A DNA stretch of 52,513 bases. Source: UBA8516 sp964434855. GTDB lineage: Archaea; Thermoproteota; Nitrososphaeria; Nitrososphaerales; Nitrosopumilaceae. The translations under genes and the position numbers were made by a program. Positions 25,150-33,739 of the stretch are shown piece after piece; within the stretch, counting starts at the first letter, position 1, and every line of letters begins with the position of its first letter. The stretch is from NCBI GenBank assembly GCA_964434855.1, contig CAYSWR010000006.1:1-52513 (forward strand). The letters run 5' to 3'. The notes below the pieces were generated by a model. That model made no database searches and was not told the origin of the DNA. It worked only from the letters and a program-made list of their open reading frames with translations.

Positions 25150-26613
25150 TTGGAAACCTCGAGATCAATAATCGTAATTTGTATTCTGATAATCTTTACT
25201 TTATCCTTTTTAATTAATGCCAATGAAGCATTTTCTTTGGAAGTGACGTTTCCAAGCAACTCATTCAGACTCGAGGCACCGCCTACATACTGCGGTATTA
25301 ATGTCAATGATTCAAGCGTATCATCAACACAAAAAGAAAATTGGTTGAGTATGGCAAATGATGCAGTCAATGATTGGAAGGACGGTCTTCAATCTTCTGA
25401 AACTTTTAACAAAGATCTTTGGGAAATGGATTACACACAATTATCATCGGAAGAGGAGTATCAATCTTCGAATTGTGATATTCCTATTGTTTTCATGCCA
25501 TATCCTGATGAGGCTGAATTTAAATTTGAAATAGCAGGATTATTCAAGTACCCTCCTAATGTAATTGAGATATTCTATCTTACACCGACTTTATGTCCTA
25601 CTAGCAGCGGAAGTAAAGTCCAATGTTATGATGGGGATTCTTACAGATCAAACGAACAAATTTTTACAATTTTGCTTCATGAAATAGGACATACACTGAG
25701 TTTGGATCACTATATTTCAGATGATAATGAAGTAAACAAAAAATGGTTTACTACAGAATCGCCTCCATCTGTGATGATTCCCACACTTCATTTTAATCCA
25801 AGCCAACAAAAAATAACAAATAACGACATTGAAAAAGTACGTTCAATTTATGGAACGGATGGTTTTTATGCGTTCTCGCCAAAACCTGCCCCTCCACCAT
25901 CAACACCATCCCCGATTCCACAGCCTGCCCCAAGGAAACCCGAAGTACTTCCAGTATTTCCATTTGATAGTATTGAGCTGAGTCATGATGTTGTACAAGT
26001 AGAACAATACAAGCAAGAAACTCTCAAAATCGTAGGCGATATTTCAGGAGGAATTTTTCTTAGAGGAATACCAGTATATCTTGTAGTCTTCAACCCTGAT
26101 TCAACTACATATGTTTTGAAAATTACTCCCACAAGAGATGGACACTTTGAGACAATCATACTACTTGACTCCAATTCTCAAAAGGGTACATACCGTATAG
26201 AAGCATACTATTTGGAAAATCACGATAAAAACATGGATGTATCTTTTGATTTAATTGATAAGGGTGATGCATCAGGAACAACTCAACCTGGTTTTACCCC
26301 GAGATTGGATTCTGAAACTCAATCACAGACTGAGGTTAAATCACTAAAAATTCCAGACTGGATCCGAAAATATGCAAAATGGTATGCTGAGGGATTGATC
26401 GTAGAATCTGATTTTTCAAACAGTATAGAGTACATGATAAAGCAAGGAATAATAGATATACAAGAACTCAAACCGCAATCTTATACTGCTAAAAGAAATG
26501 TTCCAGAATGGGTTAAAAATAACGCAATGTGGTGGTCCCAAGGTCAGATATCAGATACTGATTTTGTAAAAGGAATTCAGTATTTGCTTGAACAGCAAAT
26601 AATAAAGGTATAA
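25150..26613 (+). CDS. Secreted zincin (matrixin-like) metalloprotease with two C-terminal Trp modules
   Basis: 487 residues, TTG start, signal peptide to about 27. The protease domain (about 35-237) has the long zinc motif HEIGHTLSLDHY (about 177-188) and the Met-turn in PSVMIP, as in M10/M57-type metzincins. A Pro-rich linker (about 246-270) and a beta domain (about 275-375; ILLDSNSQKGTYRIEAYYLE) follow. The C terminus has two Trp modules (IPDWIRKYAKWYAEG ... IEYMIKQGIID and VPEWVKNNAMWWSQG ... IQYLLEQQIIKV). Probably an active surface or released protease held by the Trp modules. Confidence 0.85.
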   Translation: METSRSIIVICILIIFTLSFLINANEAFSLEVTFPSNSFRLEAPPTYCGINVNDSSVSSTQKENWLSMANDAVNDWKDGLQSSETFNKDLWEMDYTQLSSEEEYQSSNCDIPIVFMPYPDEAEFKFEIAGLFKYPPNVIEIFYLTPTLCPTSSGSKVQCYDGDSYRSNEQIFTILLHEIGHTLSLDHYISDDNEVNKKWFTTESPPSVMIPTLHFNPSQQKITNNDIEKVRSIYGTDGFYAFSPKPAPPPSTPSPIPQPAPRKPEVLPVFPFDSIELSHDVVQVEQYKQETLKIVGDISGGIFLRGIPVYLVVFNPDSTTYVLKITPTRDGHFETIILLDSNSQKGTYRIEAYYLENHDKNMDVSFDLIDKGDASGTTQPGFTPRLDSETQSQTEVKSLKIPDWIRKYAKWYAEGLIVESDFSNSIEYMIKQGIIDIQELKPQSYTAKRNVPEWVKNNAMWWSQGQISDTDFVKGIQYLLEQQIIKV

Positions 26614-26663
26614 TTTTTATATAGTTGTATTTCTATTTCATTACTTACTTTTTGATATATCCT

Positions 26664-26801
26664 ATGACTGTGTTATTTCTCAAAATGAAAAAAATAAAAA
26701 CAAAATGTTCAAAATCTACAAATGGAAAGCACACCTGGAAGCCATTAAACATATTTCTTGAAAAGTGTTCATTATGTGGTATCGAGGAACAAGCTGTTTA
26801 A
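26664..26801 (+). CDS. Small zinc-finger-like protein
   Basis: 45 residues from ATG 26664, or 38 from the in-frame ATG 26685. KTKCSKSTNGKHTWKPLN and EKCSLCGIEEQAV supply one Cys, one His and a CxxC, an apparent zinc finger similar in style to the KHEHRW family (His-x-Trp then CxxCG). Basic N terminus. Function unknown. Confidence 0.5.
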   Translation: MTVLFLKMKKIKTKCSKSTNGKHTWKPLNIFLEKCSLCGIEEQAV

Positions 26802-26870
26802 TCACAAACCATAAAATTATATAAACAAAAAATAGAGAGATAGAATCTTAAAGTTCTATTCTGTCTTTTT

Positions 26871-27080
26871 CTACAAGAAAGAATCTCTTTGAATTTTTTG
26901 CACCCTTGTGTCAAACCAGCTTATCTTCAAAGCTACTTTTCTGCCCCCGATTTTATGAATTTGGATTTTATCTCCATTTTTTACTAGTTCTCTTAAATCC
27001 TGAACCATTTTTACTAGATATTTGTCATTTATTACCCGTGAATGATCTTTTATTACTGTATGGTAACTATATGGTATCAT
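26871..27080 (-). CDS. Small basic protein of unknown function
   Basis: 69 residues from ATG 27080, whose codon shares CATG with the start of the forward gene at 27079. Strand-rich and basic, with KYLVKMVQDLRELVKNGDK and KIGGRKVALKISWFD, which suggests a small beta-barrel nucleic-acid-binding fold, but no family is certain. A TTG three codons upstream is possible. The opposite frame over the same bases is rich in Cys, Leu and Phe and looks artificial. Confidence 0.5.
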   Translation of the reverse strand: MIPYSYHTVIKDHSRVINDKYLVKMVQDLRELVKNGDKIQIHKIGGRKVALKISWFDTRVQKIQRDSFL

Positions 27081-27216
27081 GGAAGACAAGAAGAAAATGA
27101 AAACTACCGAAGATGATTACAACAAGGCTTTGGCATCTGATGATCCTACCAAGATCACAACAGATGATTTAGAAAAATTTGCAAAAGAGGCAATGAAGAA
27201 ATTCAAATCGCTATGA
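27079..27216 (+). CDS. Small charged protein coupled to a membrane microprotein
   Basis: 45 residues, MEDKKKMKTTEDDYNKALAS then acidic-basic helix ending KEAMKKFKSL. Its stop TGA overlaps the ATG of the next gene (ATGA at 27213-27216), indicating translational coupling. A TTTTATTAC box lies about 25 bases upstream. No domain recognised. Confidence 0.55.
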   Translation: MEDKKKMKTTEDDYNKALASDDPTKITTDDLEKFAKEAMKKFKSL

Positions 27217-27380
27217 ACGTAGAGTGGATTGTAACAGGGGTCTTTTTATTTGGAGGAATGACTGCAGCTGCGATTAGCTTGTATATCAAAAGAAGAAAAG
27301 AATCTCAGGCTGTCTCTGATTCGTTTACACAAATTCAACCAGATATGACTGATTTTAAAGAAGAGGATCAGAAAAAATAA
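27213..27380 (+). CDS. Small single-pass membrane protein
   Basis: 55 residues. One N-terminal helix (about 4-24, WIVTGVFLFGGMTAAAISLY) followed by the positive stop IKRRKE and a polar acidic tail, so the tail is cytosolic. Coupled to the charged microprotein upstream by a 4-base overlap, so the two probably form a complex. No family recognised. Confidence 0.6.
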   Translation: MNVEWIVTGVFLFGGMTAAAISLYIKRRKESQAVSDSFTQIQPDMTDFKEEDQKK

Positions 27381-27478
27381 TCTAAAATAGTATCTCAAGT
27401 CACTGTAGGAAAATCATAAAGATTAATTGGACTGTAATGAAATCTTGATTTTTATTACAGTACAAAAAGAGTATAGTA

Positions 27479-27805
27479 ATGACATTTTGTTCTTCTTGCG
27501 GAAATGAAATGCCGTTTGAAAGTAATTTTTGTCCAAAGTGTGGAAAACAGATAGGCGAAGGAAACGTTTCTCATGCTACCAAGACAAGAAGCAAATGGTG
27601 GTTTTTACTTCCAATATTCTTTCACATAATTGGCGGAGTCATTGCATATTTTGTAATTAGAGATGATGACCCAAAATTGGCCAAAAATTGTCTCTGGCTT
27701 GGTATAATAATCAGTATCATTGAAACCGCATTGACTATGGCATTTTGGATCCCACTCAGTACCATGCCACATATGGGTTGGGACAGTTTTATATCACAAG
27801 CCTAG
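27479..27805 (+). CDS. Zinc-ribbon membrane protein
   Basis: 108 residues. An N-terminal zinc ribbon, FCSSCGNEMPFESNFCPKCG (3-22), is joined by a basic linker to two membrane helices (about 40-60 and 72-92) with RDDDPKLAKNC between them. This architecture is common in archaea, often in regulation of membrane proteins, without a known role. Its 3' end overlaps the convergent Trp-module gene by 12 bases. Confidence 0.75.
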   Translation: MTFCSSCGNEMPFESNFCPKCGKQIGEGNVSHATKTRSKWWFLLPIFFHIIGGVIAYFVIRDDDPKLAKNCLWLGIIISIIETALTMAFWIPLSTMPHMGWDSFISQA

Positions 27806-28495
27806 GACCTTAAAAGGAAAAAGACCACTAGTAGAAGTGTAACCTGGTTTACTTACATCCAACAATACGGTATAGGTGCCAGGAATGTACCCTTCAATAT
27901 TCCAAGAAAAACGAAATTCACCATAATAATTGCTTACCCCCTCAAAGTTTTTGATAGTATCACCATAAGAGTATGTGACCCTAGCTGAAACAAAAGCATC
28001 AGTTACAAGGTTTTTTCCATCTGTAACTTTAACAGTTATGAATTGTTTTCCACCAAGTTGAACCACATTTTTACCTTCTAATGTTATGCTTAGTTTTTTT
28101 GTAGACTCTAGCTCATTATTTACAGAATCAGAACTGGTCTGAATTATTCCATTGTTAATCAGATACTGTATTCCAGATACAAAGTCACTATCCGATATTT
28201 TGTTATCTGCCCACCAACCTGCATTATTTTTTATCCATAATGGAATTTGTTGTGATGATTGAGAAACTGACGATTTAGTTTCTGGCATGGTCATTATCCC
28301 AGTTTCTATAAGATACTGAATCCCTTTTACAAAGTCAGAATCTTCAATCTGTCCACTAGACCACCACTTGGCGTTATGTTTAATCCAAGATGGAATCGAA
28401 TATGTTTCTGCATATGCACTAAAAAAAAGAACGCCAATGACTAGCCACGCCGTAGAAAGTAACATAATGAAAGATATCGATTTTTTCATCACCAT
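27794..28495 (-). CDS. Secreted protein with two Trp modules and a beta-sandwich domain
   Basis: 233 residues; the first codon may be 28495 or the ATG two codons later (28489). Signal peptide ends near YAETYS (about 31). Two Trp modules follow: IPSWIKHNAKWWSSGQIEDS and IPLWIKNNAGWWADNKISDS, each with a (S/K)GIQYLI end. The last ~110 residues are a beta domain (KLSITLEGKNVVQLGGKQF, FRFSWNIEGYIPGTYTVLLD) like bacterial Ig-like or carboxypeptidase-regulatory folds. Closely similar in layout to the protein at 46792. Probably surface-bound. Confidence 0.75.
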   Translation of the reverse strand: MVMKKSISFIMLLSTAWLVIGVLFFSAYAETYSIPSWIKHNAKWWSSGQIEDSDFVKGIQYLIETGIMTMPETKSSVSQSSQQIPLWIKNNAGWWADNKISDSDFVSGIQYLINNGIIQTSSDSVNNELESTKKLSITLEGKNVVQLGGKQFITVKVTDGKNLVTDAFVSARVTYSYGDTIKNFEGVSNYYGEFRFSWNIEGYIPGTYTVLLDVSKPGYTSTSGLFPFKVLGL

Positions 28496-28533
28496 GTTTT
28501 TTGCACTAGATACTAAAAAGTTAGTCTTTTAGA

Positions 28534-28629
28534 ATGATGTCCTGTGCCATGCAAGATAGTCAATACAAGTTTGATTTTGATAAAACTTGTGAAATGTTAA
28601 AAAAGATAGATGTGACTTCAATGAAATAA
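28534..28629 (+). CDS. Possible 31-residue protein
   Basis: ATG 28534 to TAA 28629 encodes MMSCAMQDSQYKFDFDKTCE plus KKIDVTSMK. The composition is plausible and the frame fills the gap between two genes, but there is no motif, homologue in the window or clear promoter, so this remains a weak call. Confidence 0.25.
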   Translation: MMSCAMQDSQYKFDFDKTCEMLKKIDVTSMK

Positions 28630-28642
28630 TTCTAGATTTTCC

Positions 28643-29230
28643 TCATAGATAATCTGCCATGGCAATCCCACCACGAGTAGAAACAATTGCGGCATGATGA
28701 TATGTACAAAGGCGAGAAATCAACATCTTATGATCCCTAGTTGGAATTTCATTAAAATCATATTCACAAAGAACAGTCGAATTGAGATTTTCAAAAATGC
28801 TATGAGTCATGCGTTCTATTGCAATTTGGACTGACATTGCTACCTCTACTCCAATGTTGGGCATAATTCTGCCTACAATCCGGTATGGCGGTTTTTTGTC
28901 AGCAGTGGCTTGTTTTATGATATTTTCATAGCCAATCAGTATTCCTTTAGGATCTTTTTCTGGACTGGAGATTTGTTGTATGTGCAATAGGTTTTTTTGT
29001 ACAAATTCTTTTACATCAATTCCGTTCTCATCCATCTCTTTTTTAATTATTTTAGGATCTCCATGTGTAAGATATATGCAATTTTCACCTTTCGTCAATC
29101 CATTATTTATAAAGTGAAACTGAATCATCTTTCCAAAAGACTGGTCGTCATAAACTAGCACCACGTGCTTTTTTGTATCCAACGAATCTACAAATTTCAT
29201 TGGATCCATGAGTTTTTTTATACAATTCAT
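28643..29230 (-). CDS. MEDS-domain (DcmR-type sensory) protein
   Basis: 195 residues. The MEDS pattern is clear: HVVLVYDDQSFGKMIQFHFI, then GENCIYLTHGDP, YENIIKQATADKKPPYRIVG, and a final STVLCEYDFNEI with DHKMLISRLCTYHHAAIVST. MEDS domains are RecA-like and act as sensors in transcriptional regulators of methanogens and methylotrophs. Here the domain is alone, with no DNA-binding part, so it probably transmits a signal to a partner or acts on KaiC-type proteins. The start is probably ATG 29230, with a second Met at residue 8 or 11. Confidence 0.8.
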   Translation of the reverse strand: MNCIKKLMDPMKFVDSLDTKKHVVLVYDDQSFGKMIQFHFINNGLTKGENCIYLTHGDPKIIKKEMDENGIDVKEFVQKNLLHIQQISSPEKDPKGILIGYENIIKQATADKKPPYRIVGRIMPNIGVEVAMSVQIAIERMTHSIFENLNSTVLCEYDFNEIPTRDHKMLISRLCTYHHAAIVSTRGGIAMADYL

Positions 29231-29390
29231 CGTTCATTTATACTCTACTATTCAGTTCAACTATTCTTCTAAAATTTTTTTTTTATACGAAAATTTCAAT
29301 AAGCTAGAATAGCAATTCAATAAATTACAATTGCCAAATATGGAACAAGATCGTCATTATATTCAAACAAAAAGATCTGCATCAATAATT

Positions 29391-31301
29391 TTACAATCGA
29401 GGTTGTTGTTGCATGATACAGTGAATTGCTCCCATTCCATAAATCAGATCAGTACAATCAATTCCTACCACTCTTCTACCTGGAAATTGGTTCTGGATAA
29501 TTTTTAGTGCTGCACGATCATTTTTGTGTTTAAATGTAGGAACTAGAACCACCTTGTTTGCAACATAAAAGTTAAGATAGCTTGCAGGCAGTCTTGTTTT
29601 TTCACCTCTAACAGTACTGCGAATAGTAGAAGGCATTGGGACTTTGATTACTTTTAGTTTCTTTCCATCCTGATCAGTTGATTGTAATAAAATCTCATAG
29701 TTTTCTTTTAAGATAGCATGATTCTCGTCATTCACATCTTCTTCAAAAGCACACAAGACGGTTCTTGGATTGACAAACCGAGCCAGATTGTCAATATGTC
29801 CATCCGTATCATCTCCTGCAACACCGCCTTTTAGCCAGATTATATTGCTTGCACCAAAATAGTTTAGCAAAAATTTCTCAATTTCATCTTTTGAAAGATG
29901 CGGATTCCTGTTACCATTTAACAGACATTGTTCTGTAGTAAGAAGTATTCCCTTGCCATTTACATCAACAGAGCCACCTTCTAGAATAATACCTGGCCTA
30001 AAATTATTTAGCTGCAACCTGTCGCTTATGATATCAGGGATCTGCGTATCCCGCATAAGATCTTTGTATTTTTCACCCCACGCATTGAATATCCAATGTA
30101 CAAAAGCAATTTGCTTTTTTTTCTTGTTTAAGACAAAGACAGGTCCATAGTCCCTAAACCAAACATCAGCATAATTCCATACATGGAATCTAATTTTGTG
30201 AAGATCAATACCTTTTTGCTTGAAAAGTTTTCTTACTCTTTCTTTCATCTTCAAGTCTGTAACAAAAAGATTGATGTTTTCATTTTTTGATAAAGCTAAA
30301 ATCATTTTTAGATATACGCTTTCTACTTTTTTGATTCGATTTGGAAATGTCAGAGGATCATGTGGCCATGACATCCAAGTGCCATCATGTCTTTCCCATT
30401 CTGCTGGCATGAAATATCCCATGCTCTTTGGTGTCTCGCTTAAAACACGAGAACTGATTAAACCATAGGTTGCAGGAAGTCGATTCCTCAAAAATCCCCA
30501 ACCTTCCTGTATTCTTTTGTTCTGGGAAATGTCAAGTGTTGCAACAACAACTTCTTCATTTTCTGTGCTTGCCCTTTTGATCATTCTTCCAAACGCGTCA
30601 CATACAAACGAAGCCCCCCAGAATCTAATCTTGCCTTCAGTTCCGACTCTGTTTACTGAGGCAACATGTATCCCATTAGCAATAGCATGAGAGCGTTGAA
30701 TGTTTTCCCAAGAATAGTGCCAGTCTTCATATGATAACGGATCACCTTCAAGATACCCAATCGCAGATGGATAAAAGATAAGGTCTGCTCCTTGCAAAGT
30801 CAGAGTTCGTGCTGCTTCAGGAAACCACTGGTCATAGCATATTAGCACTCCAAATGATAAATTGCCTGCCCGAAATACCTGATATCCAGAATCTCCTACA
30901 TCAAAATAATTTTTTTCATAAAAAAATGGATCATGTGGAATATGCATTTTACGATAACTTCCCATGATGGTACCATCAGAGCCAATTACTACAGCTGTAT
31001 TGTAATGTTTACCCAAAGAATCTACTTCAAATATTGGTGCTATGATTATCACATTCAATTCTTTTGCAAGGGAGGACAGAGTTGTTGTTGTTTCTCCTGG
31101 GATGGGCTCTGCTAACTTGGTAACATCTGTTTTTTCATCGGTTGGAAAATACATCGTTCTGTACAATTCCTGCAAACAAATGATTTGTGCACCGTTTTTA
31201 GCTGCCTCTCTTATTTTGCCAACTGTATTTTGCATGTTATTTTTTATATCTTCAGAAACACGTGTCTGAATCAGTCCTATGGTGACATTTTTATCAGTCA
31301 T
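29391..31301 (-). CDS. Fused N-carbamoylputrescine amidase and agmatine deiminase (AguB-AguA)
   Basis: 636 residues with two complete enzymes. Residues ~1-285 are a nitrilase-type amidase with the Glu-Lys-Cys triad: E45 (ICLQELY), K118 (YRKMHIP), C155 (LICYDQWFPEAAR). Residues ~295-636 are an agmatine deiminase of the guanidino-modifying fold: substrate region WERHDGTWMSWP, FRDYGPVF (D384), EGGSVDVNG (E441), DDTDGHIDN (H502) and nucleophile C628 in GAIHCIMQQQP. Together they turn agmatine into N-carbamoylputrescine and then putrescine, CO2 and ammonia. In most organisms these are separate genes, so the fusion would allow direct transfer of the intermediate. Cytoplasmic. Confidence 0.93.
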   Translation of the reverse strand: MTDKNVTIGLIQTRVSEDIKNNMQNTVGKIREAAKNGAQIICLQELYRTMYFPTDEKTDVTKLAEPIPGETTTTLSSLAKELNVIIIAPIFEVDSLGKHYNTAVVIGSDGTIMGSYRKMHIPHDPFFYEKNYFDVGDSGYQVFRAGNLSFGVLICYDQWFPEAARTLTLQGADLIFYPSAIGYLEGDPLSYEDWHYSWENIQRSHAIANGIHVASVNRVGTEGKIRFWGASFVCDAFGRMIKRASTENEEVVVATLDISQNKRIQEGWGFLRNRLPATYGLISSRVLSETPKSMGYFMPAEWERHDGTWMSWPHDPLTFPNRIKKVESVYLKMILALSKNENINLFVTDLKMKERVRKLFKQKGIDLHKIRFHVWNYADVWFRDYGPVFVLNKKKKQIAFVHWIFNAWGEKYKDLMRDTQIPDIISDRLQLNNFRPGIILEGGSVDVNGKGILLTTEQCLLNGNRNPHLSKDEIEKFLLNYFGASNIIWLKGGVAGDDTDGHIDNLARFVNPRTVLCAFEEDVNDENHAILKENYEILLQSTDQDGKKLKVIKVPMPSTIRSTVRGEKTRLPASYLNFYVANKVVLVPTFKHKNDRAALKIIQNQFPGRRVVGIDCTDLIYGMGAIHCIMQQQPRL

Positions 31302-31381
31302 CAGGGCACCTTTGATTTAAGGTTCTTATTTACTTTAACTACGATTTTTCCAAATAGTTTATCCATGTCTACAACAAGAAA

Positions 31382-31942
31382 ATGCATACCATGAAACGCA
31401 CAAGCTCCTGGGGCAACAAGTTCATCTTATCTGCAATAATCCAAGGCGCAATAATTACAGGACTAACCATAGCTGTTGTTGGGGCCCAAATGATCTCCTC
31501 AAGTGTAAATATAATCCAGTTTCTTTCGCTTTCCTTTGACGGACCTGCCAAATGGTTCTTTTTAGGTTATGTCTTTTACATGATACTTGTTGTGGCTATA
31601 GCTACTACTGCAATTTTTTACAACCATCTTGAAATCAACATGGAAAAAAACATTCGCGGAGTACGGGCGGTTATGGCTTGGATTCATCTAATAGGAATGA
31701 ATGTCGGTGGAGCTGCAACCACGATATCGATGATCCTTGCAGGATTGATGGGTTCTGGCGCACTTGATTTAATTTTGAGTGCAGGGAATACAGAACTACA
31801 ACAAAATCCAGCTATAATGGACCAATTCATCCCACCAATTACAACATTTGCAGGAGTGCTAAGCATAGGAGTAATTGTTGGAGGAATATCATACGTATCG
31901 ACTTATTTGCAAAAAAATGATATAATCAACGACAAAACCTAA
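31382..31942 (+). CDS. Integral membrane protein, four helices, unknown function
   Basis: 186 residues with membrane segments at about 14-34, 58-82, 102-126 and 153-175. Between helices 1 and 2 lies SSVNIIQFLSLSFDGPAKWF, and after helix 2 YNHLEINMEKNIRGVRAVMA. Charged residues are mainly cytosolic. The pattern (MAWIHLIGMNVGGAA) slightly recalls haem-copper-oxidase-associated proteins, but I see no haem ligands in a convincing arrangement. ATG 31382 start, with another Met at residue 4. Function unknown. Confidence 0.65.
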   Translation: MHTMKRTSSWGNKFILSAIIQGAIITGLTIAVVGAQMISSSVNIIQFLSLSFDGPAKWFFLGYVFYMILVVAIATTAIFYNHLEINMEKNIRGVRAVMAWIHLIGMNVGGAATTISMILAGLMGSGALDLILSAGNTELQQNPAIMDQFIPPITTFAGVLSIGVIVGGISYVSTYLQKNDIINDKT

Positions 31943-32049
31943 TGCAGACAAGAACGAATATTAAAATTTAGAATAGTTCGCTAAACTATAGGCCACTATA
32001 TTGTCTACGTGGTTATTTCTTAAATACTGTTTAAAATCACTTTTTACTT

Positions 32050-32667
32050 ATGATCAAAACAAATCTTCAAAGAATCGTTGTAATGAGCTTCATTGCATCA
32101 ATTCTCTTGGTGCCTGCAGGTCAGGTCACAAAGACTTTTGCAGATGAACCAATAGCAGATACGGACAGCGTAAATGACATCAATCTACGGACAATCTTTC
32201 ATTTCGGAGACGAAACTGAAACCATAAACACCTTCAAATTGTTTGATACCCTGTCAAGTGGCTTTGATCGCACAAAACCACTCGCTTTCAGACTAGATGG
32301 AGTGATAGGCTGGGATAGGCCATTGCTCTACAAAGCTATAGACACAACGTACATCCAAGGAAGGAACATAGGACAAGACGAATCTAAATTCAAAGTGGAA
32401 GTAATATTCCAACATGGAGAACAACCATTCAGGCAATTTACCTACAGTGACTGTCAAGTAAAAAACTACAATGTTTATACGGAATATGACAAAGAAGAAA
32501 CCTTCAACGGAAAAACAGATTTTGTGTATCTTGACAGGATAGAATTTGACTGTAGAGGTCTTGACCTAGGTAACCCAACCTACCTCAAGATGTTGCAGGA
32601 TCAAAGAGCAGAGAAAATCGCAGAAGCTATGAAAAATGTTAAACACACAAAAAACGGGAAAAAATAA
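32050..32667 (+). CDS. Secreted protein of unknown function
   Basis: 205 residues, ATG start. Signal peptide to about 32 (ends ...KTFADEP). The body is a beta-rich domain with TIFHFGDETETINTFKLFDT, RLDGVIGWDRPLLYKAID, and two cysteines (YSDCQVKNY, FDCRGLD) that may form a disulfide. The Lys-rich C terminus (HTKNGKK) is probably disordered. No enzyme motif found. Followed closely by another secreted protein gene. Confidence 0.7.
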   Translation: MIKTNLQRIVVMSFIASILLVPAGQVTKTFADEPIADTDSVNDINLRTIFHFGDETETINTFKLFDTLSSGFDRTKPLAFRLDGVIGWDRPLLYKAIDTTYIQGRNIGQDESKFKVEVIFQHGEQPFRQFTYSDCQVKNYNVYTEYDKEETFNGKTDFVYLDRIEFDCRGLDLGNPTYLKMLQDQRAEKIAEAMKNVKHTKNGKK

Positions 32668-32786
32668 TTCCCTTTCCTTTCTTTATTTTATGTATAATTG
32701 TGTAGAGATAACCACCCATGTTTCGATATCAATCTCTCTCATATGATGAACAATATCAATAAATATGCGAAAATGATGGCAAAAGC

Positions 32787-33581
32787 GTGCGATCCCAAAG
32801 CATACTGTTTTCTGTCTTACTTTTAGCTGCGGCATTAATGACTCCAGCTGGATTTTCATTTGCACAGACAAACCAAACCAGCACTACAAACCAAACTAGT
32901 TCAATGAACGCGACAAGTACAATGACAAACCAGACCAGTACGGTATCAACAAATCAAACAAGCACGACATCAACTAATCAAACTAGCACAATGACAAACC
33001 AAACAAGTACAGTGACAAACCAGACCAGTACTGCTCCTGACACTCAGACTAGCACAGAAATCGAAAATCTAGGTCAAGAAGTATCAAGTTATGTTCAACA
33101 AGCAATGTCTACCTTTAAGATGCAAAGAGCAGAAACACTAGATGCAATCAAAGATTGTAGGGAAAAGGTTGTCAGTGCATCTCTTGCAGACAGGGATTCT
33201 ATACGACAGGATTGTAGGGCAAAACTAAATGATATCCGTGAATCTTACAAGGAAATTAGAATGGCCTTCAGAGAGTTGTTTAAAGAAAACAGAGATGCTA
33301 TGAAAATGGCAATAAATGATGCAAAGGTCAGAATGAAAGAAATGAAGGATGAAATGCATGAAGATGTTGCAGCAATGAGAGAAAAGATGAAAGAGATGAG
33401 TGATGCACTTAAAGAAAAGATGAAGCAGGAAAGAGAAGCCATGAAGGAAAAAAAGGAGTCTATGAAAGAAACCATGGGTGAGATGAAAGACAAGAAAAAA
33501 GAAGAGATGGACATCATGAAGCAAAAGATGGAAGAAGCTAGGGAAGAAATAAGGAAGAAAAAGGCTAGCGGCGGTTATTAA
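32787..33581 (+). CDS. Secreted protein with Asn-Gln-Thr repeats and a long charged coiled coil
   Basis: 264 residues, GTG start about 25 bases after TCAATAAATATG. Signal peptide to about 27 (PAGFSFAQ). Residues 28-95 are low-complexity Thr/Ser/Asn/Gln with about a dozen N-x-T/S sequons (NQTST repeated), a likely heavily N-glycosylated stalk. Residues ~100-258 are strongly charged and helical, Met/Lys/Glu-rich (DALKEKMKQEREAMKEKKE), a long coiled coil. There are two cysteines (KDCRE, QDCRA). I infer a rod-like surface or pseudo-periplasmic spacer protein. Confidence 0.75.
   Translation: MRSQSILFSVLLLAAALMTPAGFSFAQTNQTSTTNQTSSMNATSTMTNQTSTVSTNQTSTTSTNQTSTMTNQTSTVTNQTSTAPDTQTSTEIENLGQEVSSYVQQAMSTFKMQRAETLDAIKDCREKVVSASLADRDSIRQDCRAKLNDIRESYKEIRMAFRELFKENRDAMKMAINDAKVRMKEMKDEMHEDVAAMREKMKEMSDALKEKMKQEREAMKEKKESMKETMGEMKDKKKEEMDIMKQKMEEAREEIRKKKASGGY
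32866..33050 (+). repeat. Tandem Asn-Gln-Thr-Ser coding repeats
   Basis: Units related to ACAAACCAGACCAGTAC (T-N-Q-T-S-T) recur about ten times with spacing of 18-33 bases. Each creates an N-glycosylation sequon. The repeats are similar but not identical in DNA, so they are older than a recent slippage event. Confidence 0.6.
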
Positions 33582-33739
33582 TTATTATATAATTTTCAGT
33601 CTAAAACTAAGAATGATTCCATTTTGTTATATGTGTTAGACAATAAAAAATATTTTCTTAAACTGTTTTCTCTTTAAATAATAACAAATCCTTTCCGATT
33701 AATTCGTTAGAAATCCCTAAATGTTACATTAAACATATT

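Noticed and set aside
32866..33050. CRISPR-like or satellite repeat
   Set aside because: Units are in frame, unevenly spaced and encode Asn-Gln-Thr; they are part of a secreted protein.
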